A stretch of 64,000 bases of DNA from Austropuccinia psidii (GCA_023105745.1 JALGQZ010000006.1:1971468-2035467), one strand, 5' to 3'. Counted from the stretch's first letter, positions 47,351 to 60,879 are shown. Notes: generated by a model from the sequence alone, not told the origin. Program-made: numbers and translations.

Positions 47351-49722
47351 TGTGCTTAATCAAATACTATTGTGAGCCTGTGACTCAAAACCAGAGCACA
47401 AGAATGACAGCCAAGATACCATAAATCAATGGTATAGTCAAGATACCACCAAAACATGGGACTGAGCCAAATCAGCTCAAAAGGTATCAAAGGAATGAGG
47501 AAACTCACCCCTTTCTGAAAATATAAGTCCCATCACCATAGGACAAAGAATAACAAAGTTATTGCTGAGCATAAACCTTAATTTTCACCTCTGATCTAAA
47601 ATCCAGAAGGGGAGGCTTAACCCCATCAAATTGGTATTCAAAATGAAGCTCTAAGCCAGGGCTATCCAATGGTACTAGCCAAACTGAGCTAGCACCAGTA
47701 TTGCTTAAGTTATGGCCAAATTCAGGCCAAATAAGGGTGAACAAAACATTCACCTCTCATCTAACCTTTGCAGTTTTAGCGTGAGATACCTAAAGTGGTA
47801 TCTTTTTGGAAAGAGCACAATCAGGGCTATCTGATGGTGTCATCCATTTCCCCATAGCTCAACTAGAACATATGTTATGGGGCAAATAAGCTCAATACAG
47901 CTTTTTTGCCTAAACCATGCAAATGTACAAAACTCTTGTACATGGGATAGCTTTGCCATATTTAATGATACCCATATCAAATGAGGGACCATTGTGTAGA
48001 GAACAGACAGGGCTACACACCGAACCAATTTTGAGGTTGATATCTCAATAATTGACAAAGTTATGCATGCTTTAAGGTCAGATTCCTACCTGCTGTCATA
48101 TACATCCTTACCATGGGATAATGTCCCATAATCATGAATATGAGGTGTCAAATAGACAAAAGAGCTTGTTTTTACTTCAATACCTCATATGTCTGTCAAT
48201 ACTGCGGTCCCATACAGTTTCTGTACAGCATTCTACGCATCATGCACGTCAGAATCGCGTTGTGAGGTCCCCAGATGAAAATTTTCACCCTGTATTGGTG
48301 AAAACTGCCCAGATGTGGTTTGAAAACCACATCTGAGCCCAATACATGTCTTTTCAAACCACAAGCCTGTCCCAGAGAGTGAAAAATCTTCACTTCCTCC
48401 ACGTGGAAAGGTCTAGCACCCTTTCCACCTCATTTCAGGATAAAAAGGAGGCTTTTCACAGCCAGAATTGTTTCCTCATCCTGCTCTTGAATACCCTACG
48501 TAGTGAACTGTCCAAAACAGTTTTACTCTTGGGTAATAATCAGGTATAACTATAATTTGAAGTATTGTAGCTCTTATTATAGTAATCCAACTGGTAAGAC
48601 TGCACCCAGGGTTCTCAATAGTGCTCACCACCACTATTCTTTGATTATATTATAAATCTTTATTTTGCTCAAAAAACTCTCATCTTGAATTATTTTCTAC
48701 ATGTCACAGTCAAATTTCTAGTTGTAAATAGCCTAATTACTGCTTCAACATAGACTCAGCCTGACAACTGTGGGGCTGGTAATAGACTCAGTAAGAGATA
48801 TATTACCAGTCCAGAATCTGAAGAGAGTATTGAAGTCCAAATGGCTAAACAAGGCACTTTATTCAACTCTGAAAAAGCTAAATTACCACCAAAAGGTGTG
48901 TGTTTTATCTTTATATTTTCACTCTTTATCTTAAACTTGACGTGAAAATGGTGCATACCAGAAATGGACGCAACTATTTAGTCCAGCCAGAAGGATGTGG
49001 ACAAGGAAGAGGAAAGACCAAATGCAGAAGTGTCAAATATTCCTCAAGAAAGACACATGGAGGATATCAGAGTTGCCCCGATTCCCCAAGGTCTGTACCC
49101 ACAAACGTTGATGTGAATTCTGAATCTGGGCTGATTCATGATACCATTTTAATGGCTGAACCACTTTCAAGTGGCAGCAATAGAAATTTATCAATGCCAA
49201 TACAAAAATTGGTTCAGAGCAGCCAAATAAGAGGAGTGGGAAATATGCCCAAGCCTTTGGCAGGGGGCCATGAACTACTACTTACACATCAAGAGCTTTC
49301 TGGGTCAGGAGAAGGCCATAGAACTCTTAGGAGGTTGGAGCTCATTGTCTTTCACAGACAAGGTCAAAAAGATAAATAATTTGTTGAAGAACTAAAGTCT
49401 TTTATCCATAGACCAGAAGAAGGAGTTGGAAATGACTCCAGCTTTGGAGACAGAAGGCCCAGTGGCATCTACCAGCTCCAAATCAGCTCCAGAAGTGTCC
49501 AAAGACAAGCCCAAAGGACCTCAGAAGAAGCAGAAAGTTCCCAAGAACCATCAAGGCAAGGGGAAAGGCAAAGCCAATTGGCACAGACCTTACCCACAAG
49601 GGTACATTATTCCCAAATTGGAGCCTTCAGCAGTGGAAAGTGTCTTCAATATGGCAAGTACTCTTATGGAACTCACAGCCAAAGAGCAGGAAAGGATTAA
49701 CAGTACTTTTCCATGCAAATAA
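47351..49722 (+). pseudogene. Accessory ORF of C2, interrupted by solo LTR
   Basis: The first exon begins after TTCCTAG at 47350, is split at 47370 by the D LTR, resumes at 48767 and ends at donor GTGTGT near 48895. The acceptor ATACCAG in the first gag codons is kept. The +1 frame at 49426-49722 reads to YPQGYIIP and VFNMASTLMELTAKEQERI, which supplies the C-terminal end missing in C1. One further in-frame stop lies upstream of 49426. Confidence 0.5.
47371..48766 (+). repeat. Solo LTR of family D, 1396 bp
   Basis: It runs TGTGAGCCTGTGACTC...CTCAGCCTGACA and is flanked by ACTAT (47366-47370) and ACTGT (48767-48771). The unoccupied C1 site reads ACTGT, so the left copy has mutated once. It is in sense orientation relative to C2. 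Confidence 0.88.
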
Positions 49723-50310
49723 TAGATGAAATACACTTTGTTAAATCTAGTATTGATGTAGAAATTGGAAAATTTGATGCAAATTTAAAAAAAATTATAT
49801 TGGACATGAGTGAACTGAAGAGAAATGTCAAAATGTATACTGAATGGTATCAATTAACAAATGTAAGACTTGATTCAATGACCAATACATGTGACAGAAT
49901 TGAGAGTAAATGTCAAGTTCAAAATGATGAAATAGAATATCTTTCCATTTTAAACATTAATGATCAACTTAGAATTCTGAAAGACCATGTCTTGGAAATA
50001 ACTAAGAATACCAATCAGTTTGCCACACATTTGGAAAAAAGTGACAGTGAAAGGCAGAATTTAAGGAATGAAATCATTGCAAATGCAAAACAAATTCATA
50101 AGAATTGTGAACCACATATTCCAAGAAATTCTACACACTTGACTGAAGAAAAACCTTCTGTTAGAGGAAGTTTGACCCCATTCTTAGGAGAAAATGTTAT
50201 CTCTGCAAAAGATATTCCCAAATTGGGAGAATGGCCAAGATTCTGTGGTGAAGGAGAATATAACCATATTGAGTTCATCAGAGCTATTGATATGTTGCAA
50301 GAAGATTTTC
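48948..50310 (+). pseudogene. C2 gag, N-terminal part
   Basis: It starts at ATG 48948 (MVHTRNG). The low-complexity overlap region is interrupted by a stop at 49377-49379, and the coiled coil at about 49720-50080 is open (SDSERQNLRNEI). The capsid part GEGEYNHIEFIRAIDMLQEDF is split in the codons after EDF by the TTTTC target duplication of element B. It continues at 63062. Confidence 0.85.
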
Positions 50311-52437
50311 TGTGATCCTGTGAGGTAAGTACAACATACCCATAAGTCCACAAATGACTTTATACACAGTTGAATTTGTCTTTAACAGACTTTTTAATTG
50401 AATTTAAAATAAAAAATAACAAAAAATAAGTATAATTTTTTTTGGATAAACAAAGTTATAAATATTATGTCATTTTTGGATTCTACACCAAAAATAACCT
50501 AGGGTACACCCATAAGGTGTTATACCCAAAAACACTTATTTCTTATGTTATTGGAAGATTTAAGAATCTCACAGTACTAATTTAACTTTTTTAAAATTGT
50601 TAAATTTAAGCTTAAATTGAAAGTTGCATAAAGCTTATGCAAACTTACCAGAATTTTAGTTAAAATTGAGGTGTTGTGTATATTTACTGAATTGGCTAAG
50701 GATTTGCCATACAGAATGTAAATCCTGCGTGAGCTCAATTTAAAGGGGTTTAAGGCCATATTATGGCTTTAAATAAATAAAAGGGCAAAATCCACGCAAA
50801 AAGGTGGGACAAAGGAAAAAGACCAAATAGAGCTGGGGTACCCATTTTTTTGGATCTGCAAGGATTCAATTAAGGTTGTCCACCTGTATTGGAGGATTTT
50901 CAGCCTTATTTAAGCTTTAATATTAGACTTTGATCCAAAATTAAAGTTTAAACTGGTTTTATCCCAATTTAGACGGGAATTTCAAGTTACCAAAGGGTAA
51001 ATCCCAATATGAAGACTTGAAGTGAAGGTTTTAAAAACTGTAAGAACTTAATTAAGCTTAAAAATTTAAGGTTACAAGCATTAAAACCTTATCGAAAGTT
51101 AAGGTTTTGTGTGTATTGCTATTTTACGTGGAAAATTAACAATCACTTCAAAATTCATTAAAAATCCAATTCTTAATGGATTTGCTTGAAGGTTTCACGC
51201 ACCTTACAATTTAATATTATCTATATATAAATCAAATTTTAAGTATCTTTTATAAATAAATTTCCTGGGTACTTAGCCTGGAAATTTACTCTTTTAATTA
51301 AAGCTCAAAGGAAATTATAATTTCTTTAAAAATTAATTAAAAATTGAGTTTAAGAGATTTCTGCTTGAAACGCTATTTTTAAGTTGTTCATGTGATGAAA
51401 TTTAATCTAAATAAGTTGATTTATATTAAAAACTTAAAATAATTAGTTTAAATGAGGATTCAAGTTACATGGAGTTAAGAATAACACTGGTGACTTTAAA
51501 TTGGAATTAAAAATAAGTTAACTTAAGTTAAGAAATTTATTTTTAAGCATGGTTTTTCATTTTTGACTTGAGAACGCCCTCTATATTCACTATGAATCAT
51601 GAGAGCTGCTCTGAAGACATAAAAAGAGTCTTTTCATCACTGTTTTTGTCCATCAATTATTATCAAATCCAATCATATTAGATATTTAAACAGGTAAAGT
51701 TTTATTAAATCTAAAACCTTATTATTAAAGTAATTCTTAAGTTATTTTATTCTTTATTAATTAAAGTTAAAGAATTTAAATCATAGAATTCCGATTATTG
51801 TTGTAATCACCAATAATATATTTTATTATATAGAATTATCATCTTAAATATCTTCTAAAAATCCACAAATTCCTCTTAAAAACTCTTTAATAATAATTTT
51901 TATTATAAAAAGTTGTTTTATCTTTGAAAATATTGATTTTTGGTGTTTTTTTAACTTATAATTATTACTTAATATAATAAATGTTGTTGTTTAACTTGTT
52001 GTATTGAATAAATATCATAAGTAGGTTTTCTCTAAAGTTCTATATTTTTTTATCTAGTATTAGTTTTTCTTTAGAATTTTTCTATAAGAATTATTTCTGC
52101 ACAGTGTGTGTTTTAATTGTTTCATAAATAATATTTATATTATTTATAAGTGGTTAATATTCATATTTTCCATGTGTAATTGTCTCATTAAGAGCTTTAC
52201 ACTTCTTATTGTTATAATTGTCAGTGACTATAGCAATAATAGAATAATTATAATTTATTATAATTATTATATTTTTATAATAATAATTAAATTTAATTTT
52301 TTTACAGAATTATTTTTAATAATTATATTTAAATTTTTGGTTATAATATTTACTTATATTATATATTTCTACTGAGGACGGTCATAGTACTCTTGATATT
52401 GCTACTATTATCAAGGGTTTCATAGACAAGCCTTACA
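50311..52437 (+). repeat. B 5' LTR, 2127 bp
   Basis: It runs TGTGATCCTGTGAGG...AAGCCTTACA and aligns along its whole length with 60898-63056. It is very AT-rich with no gene. Confidence 0.92.
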
Positions 52438-52439
52438 TT

Positions 52440-52457
52440 TGGGGGCCTGGCCATGAT
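52440..52457 (+). promoter_or_regulatory. B primer-binding site
   Basis: TGGGGGCCTGGCCATGAT lies two bases after the LTR end. It differs at one base from the C1 site (CCATG for CCGTG), which creates an ATG here. Confidence 0.6.
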
Positions 52458-52991
52458 TTTAACGAATTTTTGGGACATAAATCATATTCTAGACCTTATT
52501 TTACTATCTTTTGATGTAAAATTGCCATATTTATCTTGATATCGGCTTTTTTGGGACTTATCCCTCATAAATAATTTTTATAATATTAATAAAGTTATTT
52601 TTTTCTTAAGAATATTGTTTGAAACAATATACTATTGAGTGACTTGGAATAAATTTCTTTTGTCTAACTAGTGGCTTTTTCACATCACAGACTTGAAATT
52701 TATTCTTTGAGTTATTCTAGTATAAAGTAAATAATAATACAATTTTGATTAATAAACTTGTTAATTGCATAATTATTATTTCTTTGAAGAAAAATGGAAA
52801 TAAAATCAAATAAAAAATTGAAAAATTAAAAATCTTTACTAAAAATATTTTTTCTTTGATCTTAGACATTTTTCTTTATTTTTGACGTAATTTTCCATAA
52901 ATTACATTTAATCAACTTTATTCAATAAGTTGAGTTCATAAGTTATTTTTATTATTTGATAAAATAGCTTATAATTTTATTTTTTCTCTAG
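52458..52991 (+). other. B leader
   Basis: AT-rich leader sharing AATCATATTCTAGAC with the C1 leader. It ends in TTTTTTCTCTAG, a strong acceptor before the accessory exon. Confidence 0.5.
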
Positions 52992-55775
52992 TGCCATTAA
53001 TTAGAGATAGCTCTTCAGACTCTGAAGCCTCAGCGTCCAGTATTGAAATTCAAACTGTAAGGTGTGGATATGAAACTTTGATTAAAAATCAAGTACTTTT
53101 CCTGTCCTCAAAATTTGTATAAGGTAAAAATCAATTAAAAATAGTATGAAATATTATTTTTAAGAGAAAACACGCCAATTTTATTGTTTATAACTTTATT
53201 AGTATAAAACAATAATATTATAAAAATTTATTGTTTTACCAACAATAAAAATTTATCCAAAAAATACTCTACAAGAGATATTTTAAGGCTACAAAAGAAA
53301 TTTCTTCAAGAGCAATTTCAATTGGAATTAATTGAGCAAAGAACTGCAAGCAATTAATTAAAGAACAAAGTCTTTAAAAAGAAAATTAAAGAGAAAACAC
53401 GCCCAAAAGTGACCAGAGTGAATTTGGAAACAAAGTGACAAAGTTTACAGTGATGAAAGATGCTTTAATTCACTTTTGGGGTGGTTCAGGGGTAAAAATG
53501 ATTATAAGAGTTACAAACAATGATTATAATGATTTTTTCACGTGGTTAAAAGGATTAAAATGATTTATAAATGGTGGTTGGAATCTTTGATTGATTGGTT
53601 TAACAGTGTTTAAACTAATTAATAAAAGGAAAAGATTCTAACATGAAGAGAAAAGTGGGGCAAAGAAGACATTCTTTTATAGCCATCAATTCTCTTACTC
53701 CAAAAGTAAAATTTACTCTTGTCAGTCGTGAAAAACAGTCTGACAACAGAAAAGCCAATTATGGCATCATTGAACCCTGGTTTAGACCAAAAAAGGGCTG
53801 GTTTAAGCCATTTTTAGCCATTTTAGACCCTTAAATCAGCCATTACTATAGCAATACCAGGCCTAGAGCCTTAAAAACATGTCAGAATGTGTGTCAGAGG
53901 CGTAGAAACCAGTTAAAACTGTTTCTATTATGATTGTTTTATCTTAAGGGTAGTTTTACCCTCTTGGCAACAGCTAAAACTACCCCAGTTGGTATCAAAA
54001 CCTCATCATCAATTGAGTCCACAGACCCTGTAACTCAATTCCAGGCCAAAAGTGATGAACTTTTGCGTGAATTTTGACATCCCAGGCCTGTCAGCAAGGA
54101 TTTTGGGGGTCTAGCTCCCCCTTAGAGCTGGAGTTCCTTTTCCCCCCCAAATTTAATCTTTCCAATTTATTTTTCCTTTAATTCCTCATCATGTATTATA
54201 CTTATACTTTACATATGTAATTCAATTCAATTGTACAGTACAATACAGTAATAATTGACACCTCATATGTAAATCAAAGTTCACTTATGTAATACACGCG
54301 CACATTTTGACATTTCAATTGAATTCAATTGAAAATACTTCAATTCCTCATAACTTCTAAACTAAACACAACACCTCAATTTTAACACAAAAATTGATGG
54401 TTAACACCACATGTGGTGTGAATTAAATTAAGGTTTTGAGGATTTTCAACTTTTGTATTGAAAATACTAAAAACTTAATTTAAGCTTATTTAGAGTTGAG
54501 TTACAAAAATTTCACTCAGAGGTGACCCCACCTGATTTTTTATGAGGAATCCAATGGTGAAATAATTTTTATATGTTTATTTATTGGATAAAAAGTTATA
54601 ATAATTTTTATTTAACTTTTTTCCAAATTTATTTATTTTTTTACAGTTTTGTTAAAAATTCATTTTTACTTATTTTTTTTAAGTATAAATGTAATTTTAT
54701 AATTACAAAATTTAATGTAATTTTAATTTTAAATTTGAATTAAATTTTTTTTTATTTTGAATATAATTTTATATTTATATTCTAATTTTTATTGTAATAA
54801 TATAAATAAATTTATTTTACTTATATTTATATACTAATTTTTGTATTTGTGGTCTTTTGGGTACATGAAATTACCTCTAAGGCTCACACAAACTATCCCA
54901 GCACCAAGGGGTTTGATAACGAAAGAACCCTTCAAAGGTCCAGCAGGTGAATTCAATTCATTCTTAGTCCATTTTTTCTTACAATTGATGTGAAATGATT
55001 CCTACTAGAAGTGGAAGGAATTACTCCATCCAATCAAATGGATCTGGACCAGGACATTCCAGTCACAAATCAAAAAGACAAGAATGTCAGCCCAGAGGAG
55101 AGGCACAAATGGAGGATGCCACAACTTCCACCAGTTCCCAAAGGTTAGCCAGCACCTTTGAAACTCTTATTGAGGGTCCAGAAGCTGACATAACTGCTAT
55201 TGCTGTTAGACCTGAATCATTTCCAACAGGAAGCGGTGGAGATTTCCCAGTTTCAGTACAAGAACTGGTTCATGGCCGCAAAACAGCAAGAGTGCAAACT
55301 TCTCCCAAGTCTTTGGATAAGCACAATTAACTCTTATCTTCAAGTGAAGAAGGTCATGGAGCCAGAAAAGACAGAAGAACTTCTGAAGGGTTGGACACCA
55401 ATGTCTTGCAAAGGACAAGTCCAACAGATAAAATCTTGGTTGAAAAACCAAAGTATGTTATCAGAGGATCAGAAGAAGAAATTGGCCCAAGGCAAGGAAA
55501 ACAGCCCAGTGGAAGCTCCCCAAGCATCCACAAGCAAAAATAAGCCTCAACAAGTGCCAGAAAAGCCCAAGCAAGCCCCAAAGACTAATCAGAAGGGCAA
55601 TCAAAAGGCAAAGGGAAGGGCAAAGCCCAAATGGAACAAGCCTTACCCACAGAATTACAGAATCCCAAAGGAAGAAAAGACAGCCATAGACAATGTGTTC
55701 AATATGGCAAGAACTCTGATGGAATTCAAAAACAAGGAGGAGGAAAGATTCAACCAATCTTTGCCAAAGAAATAG
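52992..55775 (+). CDS. Predicted spliced accessory ORF overlapping gag (B), split by solo LTR
   Basis: The first exon is 52992-53055 plus 54894-54946, rejoined in frame if the solo LTR and one CAAAC are ignored. Intron 54947-55008 (GTGAAT...ACTAG, 62 nt) spans the gag ATG. The second exon is 55009-55143, intron 55144-55209 (GTTAGC...GTTAG, 66 nt, CTGAC as branch site) removes the in-frame TAG and TAA, and the third exon 55210-55775 ends after EERFNQSLPKK. The product would be about 271 residues from this exon on. It shares with C1 SNQMD, ERHKWRMPQLPPVP, QYKNWF, NSYL, QIKSWLKNQS, YPQNYRIP and VFNMARTLM. The frame survives although gag in this copy has several stops. The solo LTR now disrupts the first exon, so this copy would not make the protein. 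Confidence 0.58.
53056..54888 (-). repeat. Solo LTR of family A, 1833 bp
   Basis: It is antisense to B and flanked by CAAAC at 53051-53055 and 54889-54893. It is nearly identical to the A1 LTRs over its full length, so this insertion and the recombination that left a solo LTR are recent. Both U3 palindromes are present. Confidence 0.95.
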
Positions 55776-57666
55776 ATCTTGTTAAGCTTGTAACTCAATT
55801 TGAATCTTGTGATAAAGAAATTATGACAAAGTTTAAAACACTTGAGTATATCCAACAAAAGTTGGGTAATGAGATATTTCAAGTAAAATACCAACAAAAA
55901 ACCATTATTGGACTTGAGAATGTTAATAAAGACAATATTGAGTCTTTGATGCAAATTTGTGCAAGAATTGAGTCTAAAGCTACTTTGCTCAATCAACCAG
56001 ATGACAATTCAATTTCTTTGTAACTGGACAGTTAAGAGAATTGAAATTACAAGTTCAAAACTTGGAAAATTCAACTGGTTACAATGCAGCTCTTTTCCAA
56101 GAGCAATTGGAAAAAAGTGATAAAGCAAGACTTGAATTAAAAGAAGACATTCAATCAAGTATTAATAATATATCACAGAAAAATTAATTTCCAAGGCAAT
56201 CCACACCAATTCTAGACAGAAATGTGCTTAACTTGAATAATGATTTACATCATACCATTTAAAGTAATGATGTGGAAACTGCTTGAAATTTCAAAGACAT
56301 TCCAAAATTAGAGGAATGGCCAACCTTCAATGGTGAAGGAGAATATAATCATATGGAATTTGTGAAAACAATTGATATGTTCAAAGAAGACTTTAGCATA
56401 CCAGATGAATACATAAGTGCCAGATTACACTCATTATTTACCAGATCAGTAAAGAAATGGTATTACAAAATGAGACAGGACCATGGTAAACATTCTTGGC
56501 CTTGGTGGAAAGAACAAATTATTTCCAAATGGGAAAATGATTCCTGGTGATTTAGAATGGAAAATTCTTTTGAAGAAACCATTTTTAATATTGAGAGGGA
56601 CAGGCCCATGTCTTGGTTTCTTAAGCAGAAGGACGGATTACCTGCCCTTCATCCTAATATGTCTGAAACAATGATACATAAAAGGATATTAAGAAAGTGT
56701 GGTGGTGACCTTGAGCATGCTATAAGAAGAAGATTTATTGAGCCTTGCTCTACAGAGGATTATATCAATGCTATGGAGGACATCACTACTAGAACAAAAA
56801 TTGGACAAAATTGGTCCAAATCCCCAATAGACAACAAGACTAATGGGAAACCAATTTCAAAGCCAAATAAGACACAAGACAGATTTCCTTTGAAATGTCA
56901 AAAATGTGGAAGTACGTTTCATTTAGCAAACACCTGCCCAAAAAAGACAAGAATCAATGAGATAAATGTTGAAAAAGTGGAAGACACAAAAGAAACAACT
57001 GATGTATCTTTACATGAAAGTGATTCTGAGCCTTCAGAAGAAGAAGAAGTACCAGAAGAGCTTAGTATAGAAAACATTGATATTTCTTTTGAAGTCACTG
57101 AGGTACACACTCATTTACCAAAATACAGTGATGAATTTATGGATCTCATACATGTGCAAGATGCTAAAATGCAGAAAACCAAATCTTCCAGAGGTAAAGG
57201 GTATACAGCTGGTTCATCTTGTATCACTAATATTGTGATAAGCAATACAGAAGCCAAGATACACCTTGACGCAGGTGCGTTTTGCACTTGTGTTGGAAAA
57301 GATTATCTTGAAAAGGTTTATACCAATTGGCAAGACAAATTAATACCAATTGAAGGTATAACGTTCAGCAGTGCTAGCCAAAACATGCACCCCTTGGGTA
57401 TATTTGAAGCAGCAATAATATTTCCTCATCCTACAGGAAGTATAAGATTGAAAGTTGAAATTGTTGTCATGAATAATTGTACTTCACAACACTTTATACT
57501 TGGGAATGATAATCTCAATATTTATGGTATTGATATTAATGATCATAAAGAGAGGTATTTCACTATATGGGAAAATAAAAGACAAAGATTTGCTTTTCCT
57601 CTAAAAACAAGAGAAATTACTGTCATTAAGCAAGTGAAAAATGTTAAGAAGGAAAGATTTGTGTAA
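54995..57666 (+). pseudogene. B gag and protease, decayed
   Basis: It starts at ATG 54995 (MIPTRSG). Stops at 55328-55330 and later break the gag frame in the region overlapping the accessory frame. The capsid part spans 56290-56700 (FNGEGEYNHMEFVKTIDM, WPWWKEQIISKWEN, then TGA at 56548-56550). A zinc knuckle CQKCGSTFHLANTC lies at about 56899-56940. The protease reads LDAGAFCTCVG near 57267, so the usual Thr or Ser after the catalytic Asp is Ala. It ends at 57666. Confidence 0.88.
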
Positions 57667-57672
57667 GGTCAA

Positions 57673-60600
57673 TTGATTGAAGCACAAATTAGTCCTGAAT
57701 TAACACTTGAAATGAAGGAAGAGCTTATTGAAATTTTATTTCAATACAGGGAAGCCTTTGCTTCAGATAATGAATCACTTGGAGCTATCAAAGGCCATGA
57801 AGTGGACATTATGCTTAATTTGGAAAGGCCTTATCTGCCACTATTAAGAAGACCATCTTACCCAGCTAGCCCCAGGGCTAGAGAAGCATTAGAAAGTCAT
57901 ATTAATGAACTAATGAAATTGTTAGTTCTTAGGAACTTTGGACACAATGAGGAGGTAGAAGTCACAACTCCAGTAATCATTACTTGGCATAATGATAATT
58001 CAAGGATGGTTGGTGATTTTAGAGCACTGAATACCTATACTATTCCAGACAGGTATCCAATCCCTAGAATTCATGAAGCTTTGACTCAATTATCCAAAGC
58101 AAGATTAATTACTTCAATGGATGCTGTGAAAGGCTTTCATCAGAATGTTTTTACACCTCATGCTAGGAAATTATTGAGAATAATTGCTCATTGTGGGATT
58201 TATGAATATTTGAGAATGCCTTTTGGTATTAAAAATGCAACCTCTCATTGTAGAGAATGATGAATACCATCTTCCCACATGAATTTTCAGAAGTATGATT
58301 AATCAGTTATATTTATGAAATTATCATTTGTTCAGAAACCTGGCAATTACATTTAGAGACATTCATTAGTACTTAAGAAAATTTTCCAAGTGAACATGAG
58401 AATATTTCTTAAGAAATGTAATTTTGTGTTTCATGAGTTAAAAGCTCAAGGACATGTAGTCTCAGGACTGAGCCTTGGTGTTGACAAAAGCAAAGTGGCT
58501 AGAGGTTTACTTAAACAAATTCCCAGAATGAAAAAGAAATTATGTCTTTTTTAGGGTTTGCCCGTTATTACAGGCAGCTACTTCAAGATTTTGCAATCCA
58601 TGCTAGATCATTATACAGAATATGTGATCAACAAACTGTTTTTGAAATGACACAGGAAAGGATTCAAGCATATGATAAAATCAACTATTCCTTGACCAAT
58701 GCACCATTATTATTGATGCCAGACTGGAAACTTCCTTTCAAGCTGTATATTGATGCATGTGGTGAAGGTTTAGGAGCTGCTCTTCATCAAGTTAGAATTG
58801 TCAATGACAAACCTTATGAAGGTCCAATTTGTTTTATTTCAGGACAAATTAACCCTACTGAGGCCAGGTATGGAGCTAGCCAAATGGTGTGCCTTTGCCT
58901 TGTTTGGGCTTTGGAAAAACTTCATTACTATCTTGATAGTAGTGTGTTTGAAGTAATTACTGATTGTAATGCAGTAAAATCACTTCTTAACATGAAAACT
59001 CCAAACAGACACATCTTAGGATGGCAGATTGCTATACAAGAGTATAGAGGCAATATGACCATAGTACATAAAGCTGAAAATATTCATAAGAATGCTGATG
59101 GCTTAAATAGATGGGCATTACCTAATACACCTGACAACCCTGCCTATGTTCCTACAAGTGCAGAACCTCAAATTCCAATTGAAGGAATTAATATCACAGA
59201 TGTTGGAACAGAATTCTTTGAAGAAGCTAGAGAAAGCTATAAGAAAGATAAGAATTGTCATATTCTTACTGCTCTACTTGACAAAGATTGCAAAGATGTA
59301 GCCTTGGCTAATTCTCTAGATGATATTTGGAAAACCTCTTATGATAATGGAAGATTCCATTTATTTGATGGTATACTATATCATAGATCTAAACACACAT
59401 GTGTCATGGTCCTATGTAGTAGAATGTTAATTAATACAATACTACTAGAATGCCATCATGACATATATTCTGGACATCTGTCTGAAGACAGAAATATGGA
59501 AAGAATTAAGACATGTTCCTGGTGGTCATCTTGGAGGAAAGATGTCATTGAGTACTTTCACAGTTGTGATAGATGCCAGAAAGCCAATAAAGCTACTGGT
59601 AAAAGATTTGGTTTAATGATCCATATTCAAGAACCAAGTTCCCCATGGGAAGTGGCTCACATGGATGGGATAACTGCCTTACCACCTGGAGGTGATAAAA
59701 GTTATAATGCATGTCTTGTTATTGTGGACAGATATAGCAAAACACCAATCTTTCTACCATGTCACAAAGATGACACAGCTATGGATACAGCTCTTTTGAT
59801 CTGGAATAGAGTAATATCCCATACTGGTCTCTTTAAAAAAATCATTAGCAACAGAGACCCAAAATTTACATCAGCCTTATGGACTAATTTACACAAGCTT
59901 TTGGGTACAAGACTATCATTCTCAACAGCCTACCATCCACAAACAGATGGGCTGGCAGAAAGAATTATTAAAACCTTGAAGGACATGATCAGAAGATTTT
60001 GTGCTTATGGCCTGGAGTTTAAAGACTCTGACGGCTTTACTCATGATTGGTGCACTCTTATGCCAGCATTGGAATTAGCCTACAAGACCTCCATCCATGC
60101 TTCAACAGGAAAAACTCCTGCAATGTTGGAGAAAGGATGGAACCCCCAACTTCCAGCTGATACTTTGGAAAAAGATCTGATTGATATTCATCCAACTGCA
60201 TCAAGCTTTAAGTTATTGCCTGATTAAGTGAGACATCATGCAAATCAAAGCATGAATAATGCTTTTGAATATGCTAAACAGAAATGGGATAAAAGTCATA
60301 AGACCCCAGAATTCAAAGTAGGGGACTTTTTACTAGTTTCAACCTTGAACTTTAATAATATTAAAGGCCCAAAGAAATTAAAAGATTCCTTTGCAGGACC
60401 ATTTATTATTAAAGCCCGCCATGGGACAAATGCAGTACAAGTAGAACTGTCAGGAGAACTGGAAAACAATCATCCAACTTTTCCTGTCAGTCTAGTAAAG
60501 CATTACCCTTCAAGTGATCAGGAATTATTTCCTTTGAGAAATGAAACACCCTTAGAAGTACCCCCACTAGATCAAAGTTAGGATAAAAAGGTACTAACAT

Positions 60601-60760
60601 TCTTGAAAGAAAGAAGACTTAGAGGAAAAAATGAAAGAGAATAGTTAGTCAGGTATAAAAATCTACAACATGAAGATGAATGGATTTTAGAAAGCAAAAT
60701 ACCTGATTCCCAAATGTTCCTCAGAAGATTCAGACATGAGCAAAGACCAATTGCTCAATG
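57673..60760 (+). pseudogene. B reverse transcriptase-RNase H-integrase, decayed
   Basis: The RT N-terminal blocks are clear (GHEVDIMLNLERPYLPLLRR, MVGDFRALNTYTIPDRYP, MPFGIKNA). The frame shifts near 58250, and the catalytic YxDD reads YIYE near 58305, so RT is dead. A long open stretch, 58542-60227, carries RNase H ([14 protein letters not shown]) and integrase with the finger [10 protein letters not shown]...CDRC and acidic sites in [15 protein letters not shown] and [16 protein letters not shown] at 60225-60227 precedes the GPF module (SFAGPFII), and TAG near 60641 cuts the chromodomain-like end (LVRYKN...DEWILESKI). The remaining frame ends near 60760. Confidence 0.9.
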
Positions 60761-60879
60761 AAAAGTTTTAATTATGTGCTTTACATACTTAAAAGTATAA
60801 GTAGAGAGGTTGGACAGTGGATTATACCCCCCCAAATAACTTGGGGGTAGACTACAAGAGAAAAATTGTGGTACAATTC

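Larger units (their letters stand above)
47153..50310 (+). mobile_element. Family-C element C2, 5' part
   Basis: Leader sequence homologous to C1 occurs at 47153-47370 and resumes at 48767 after a solo D LTR. Gag begins at 48948 and is cut by element B at 50310/50311. The rest continues at 63057. The 5' LTR and primer site are not in view. Confidence 0.82.

Noticed and set aside
53643..53834. Frame starting MKRKVGQRRHSF inside LTR copies
   Set aside because: It lies antisense in U5/R of the family-A LTR and is altered in other copies, so it is probably not a gene.
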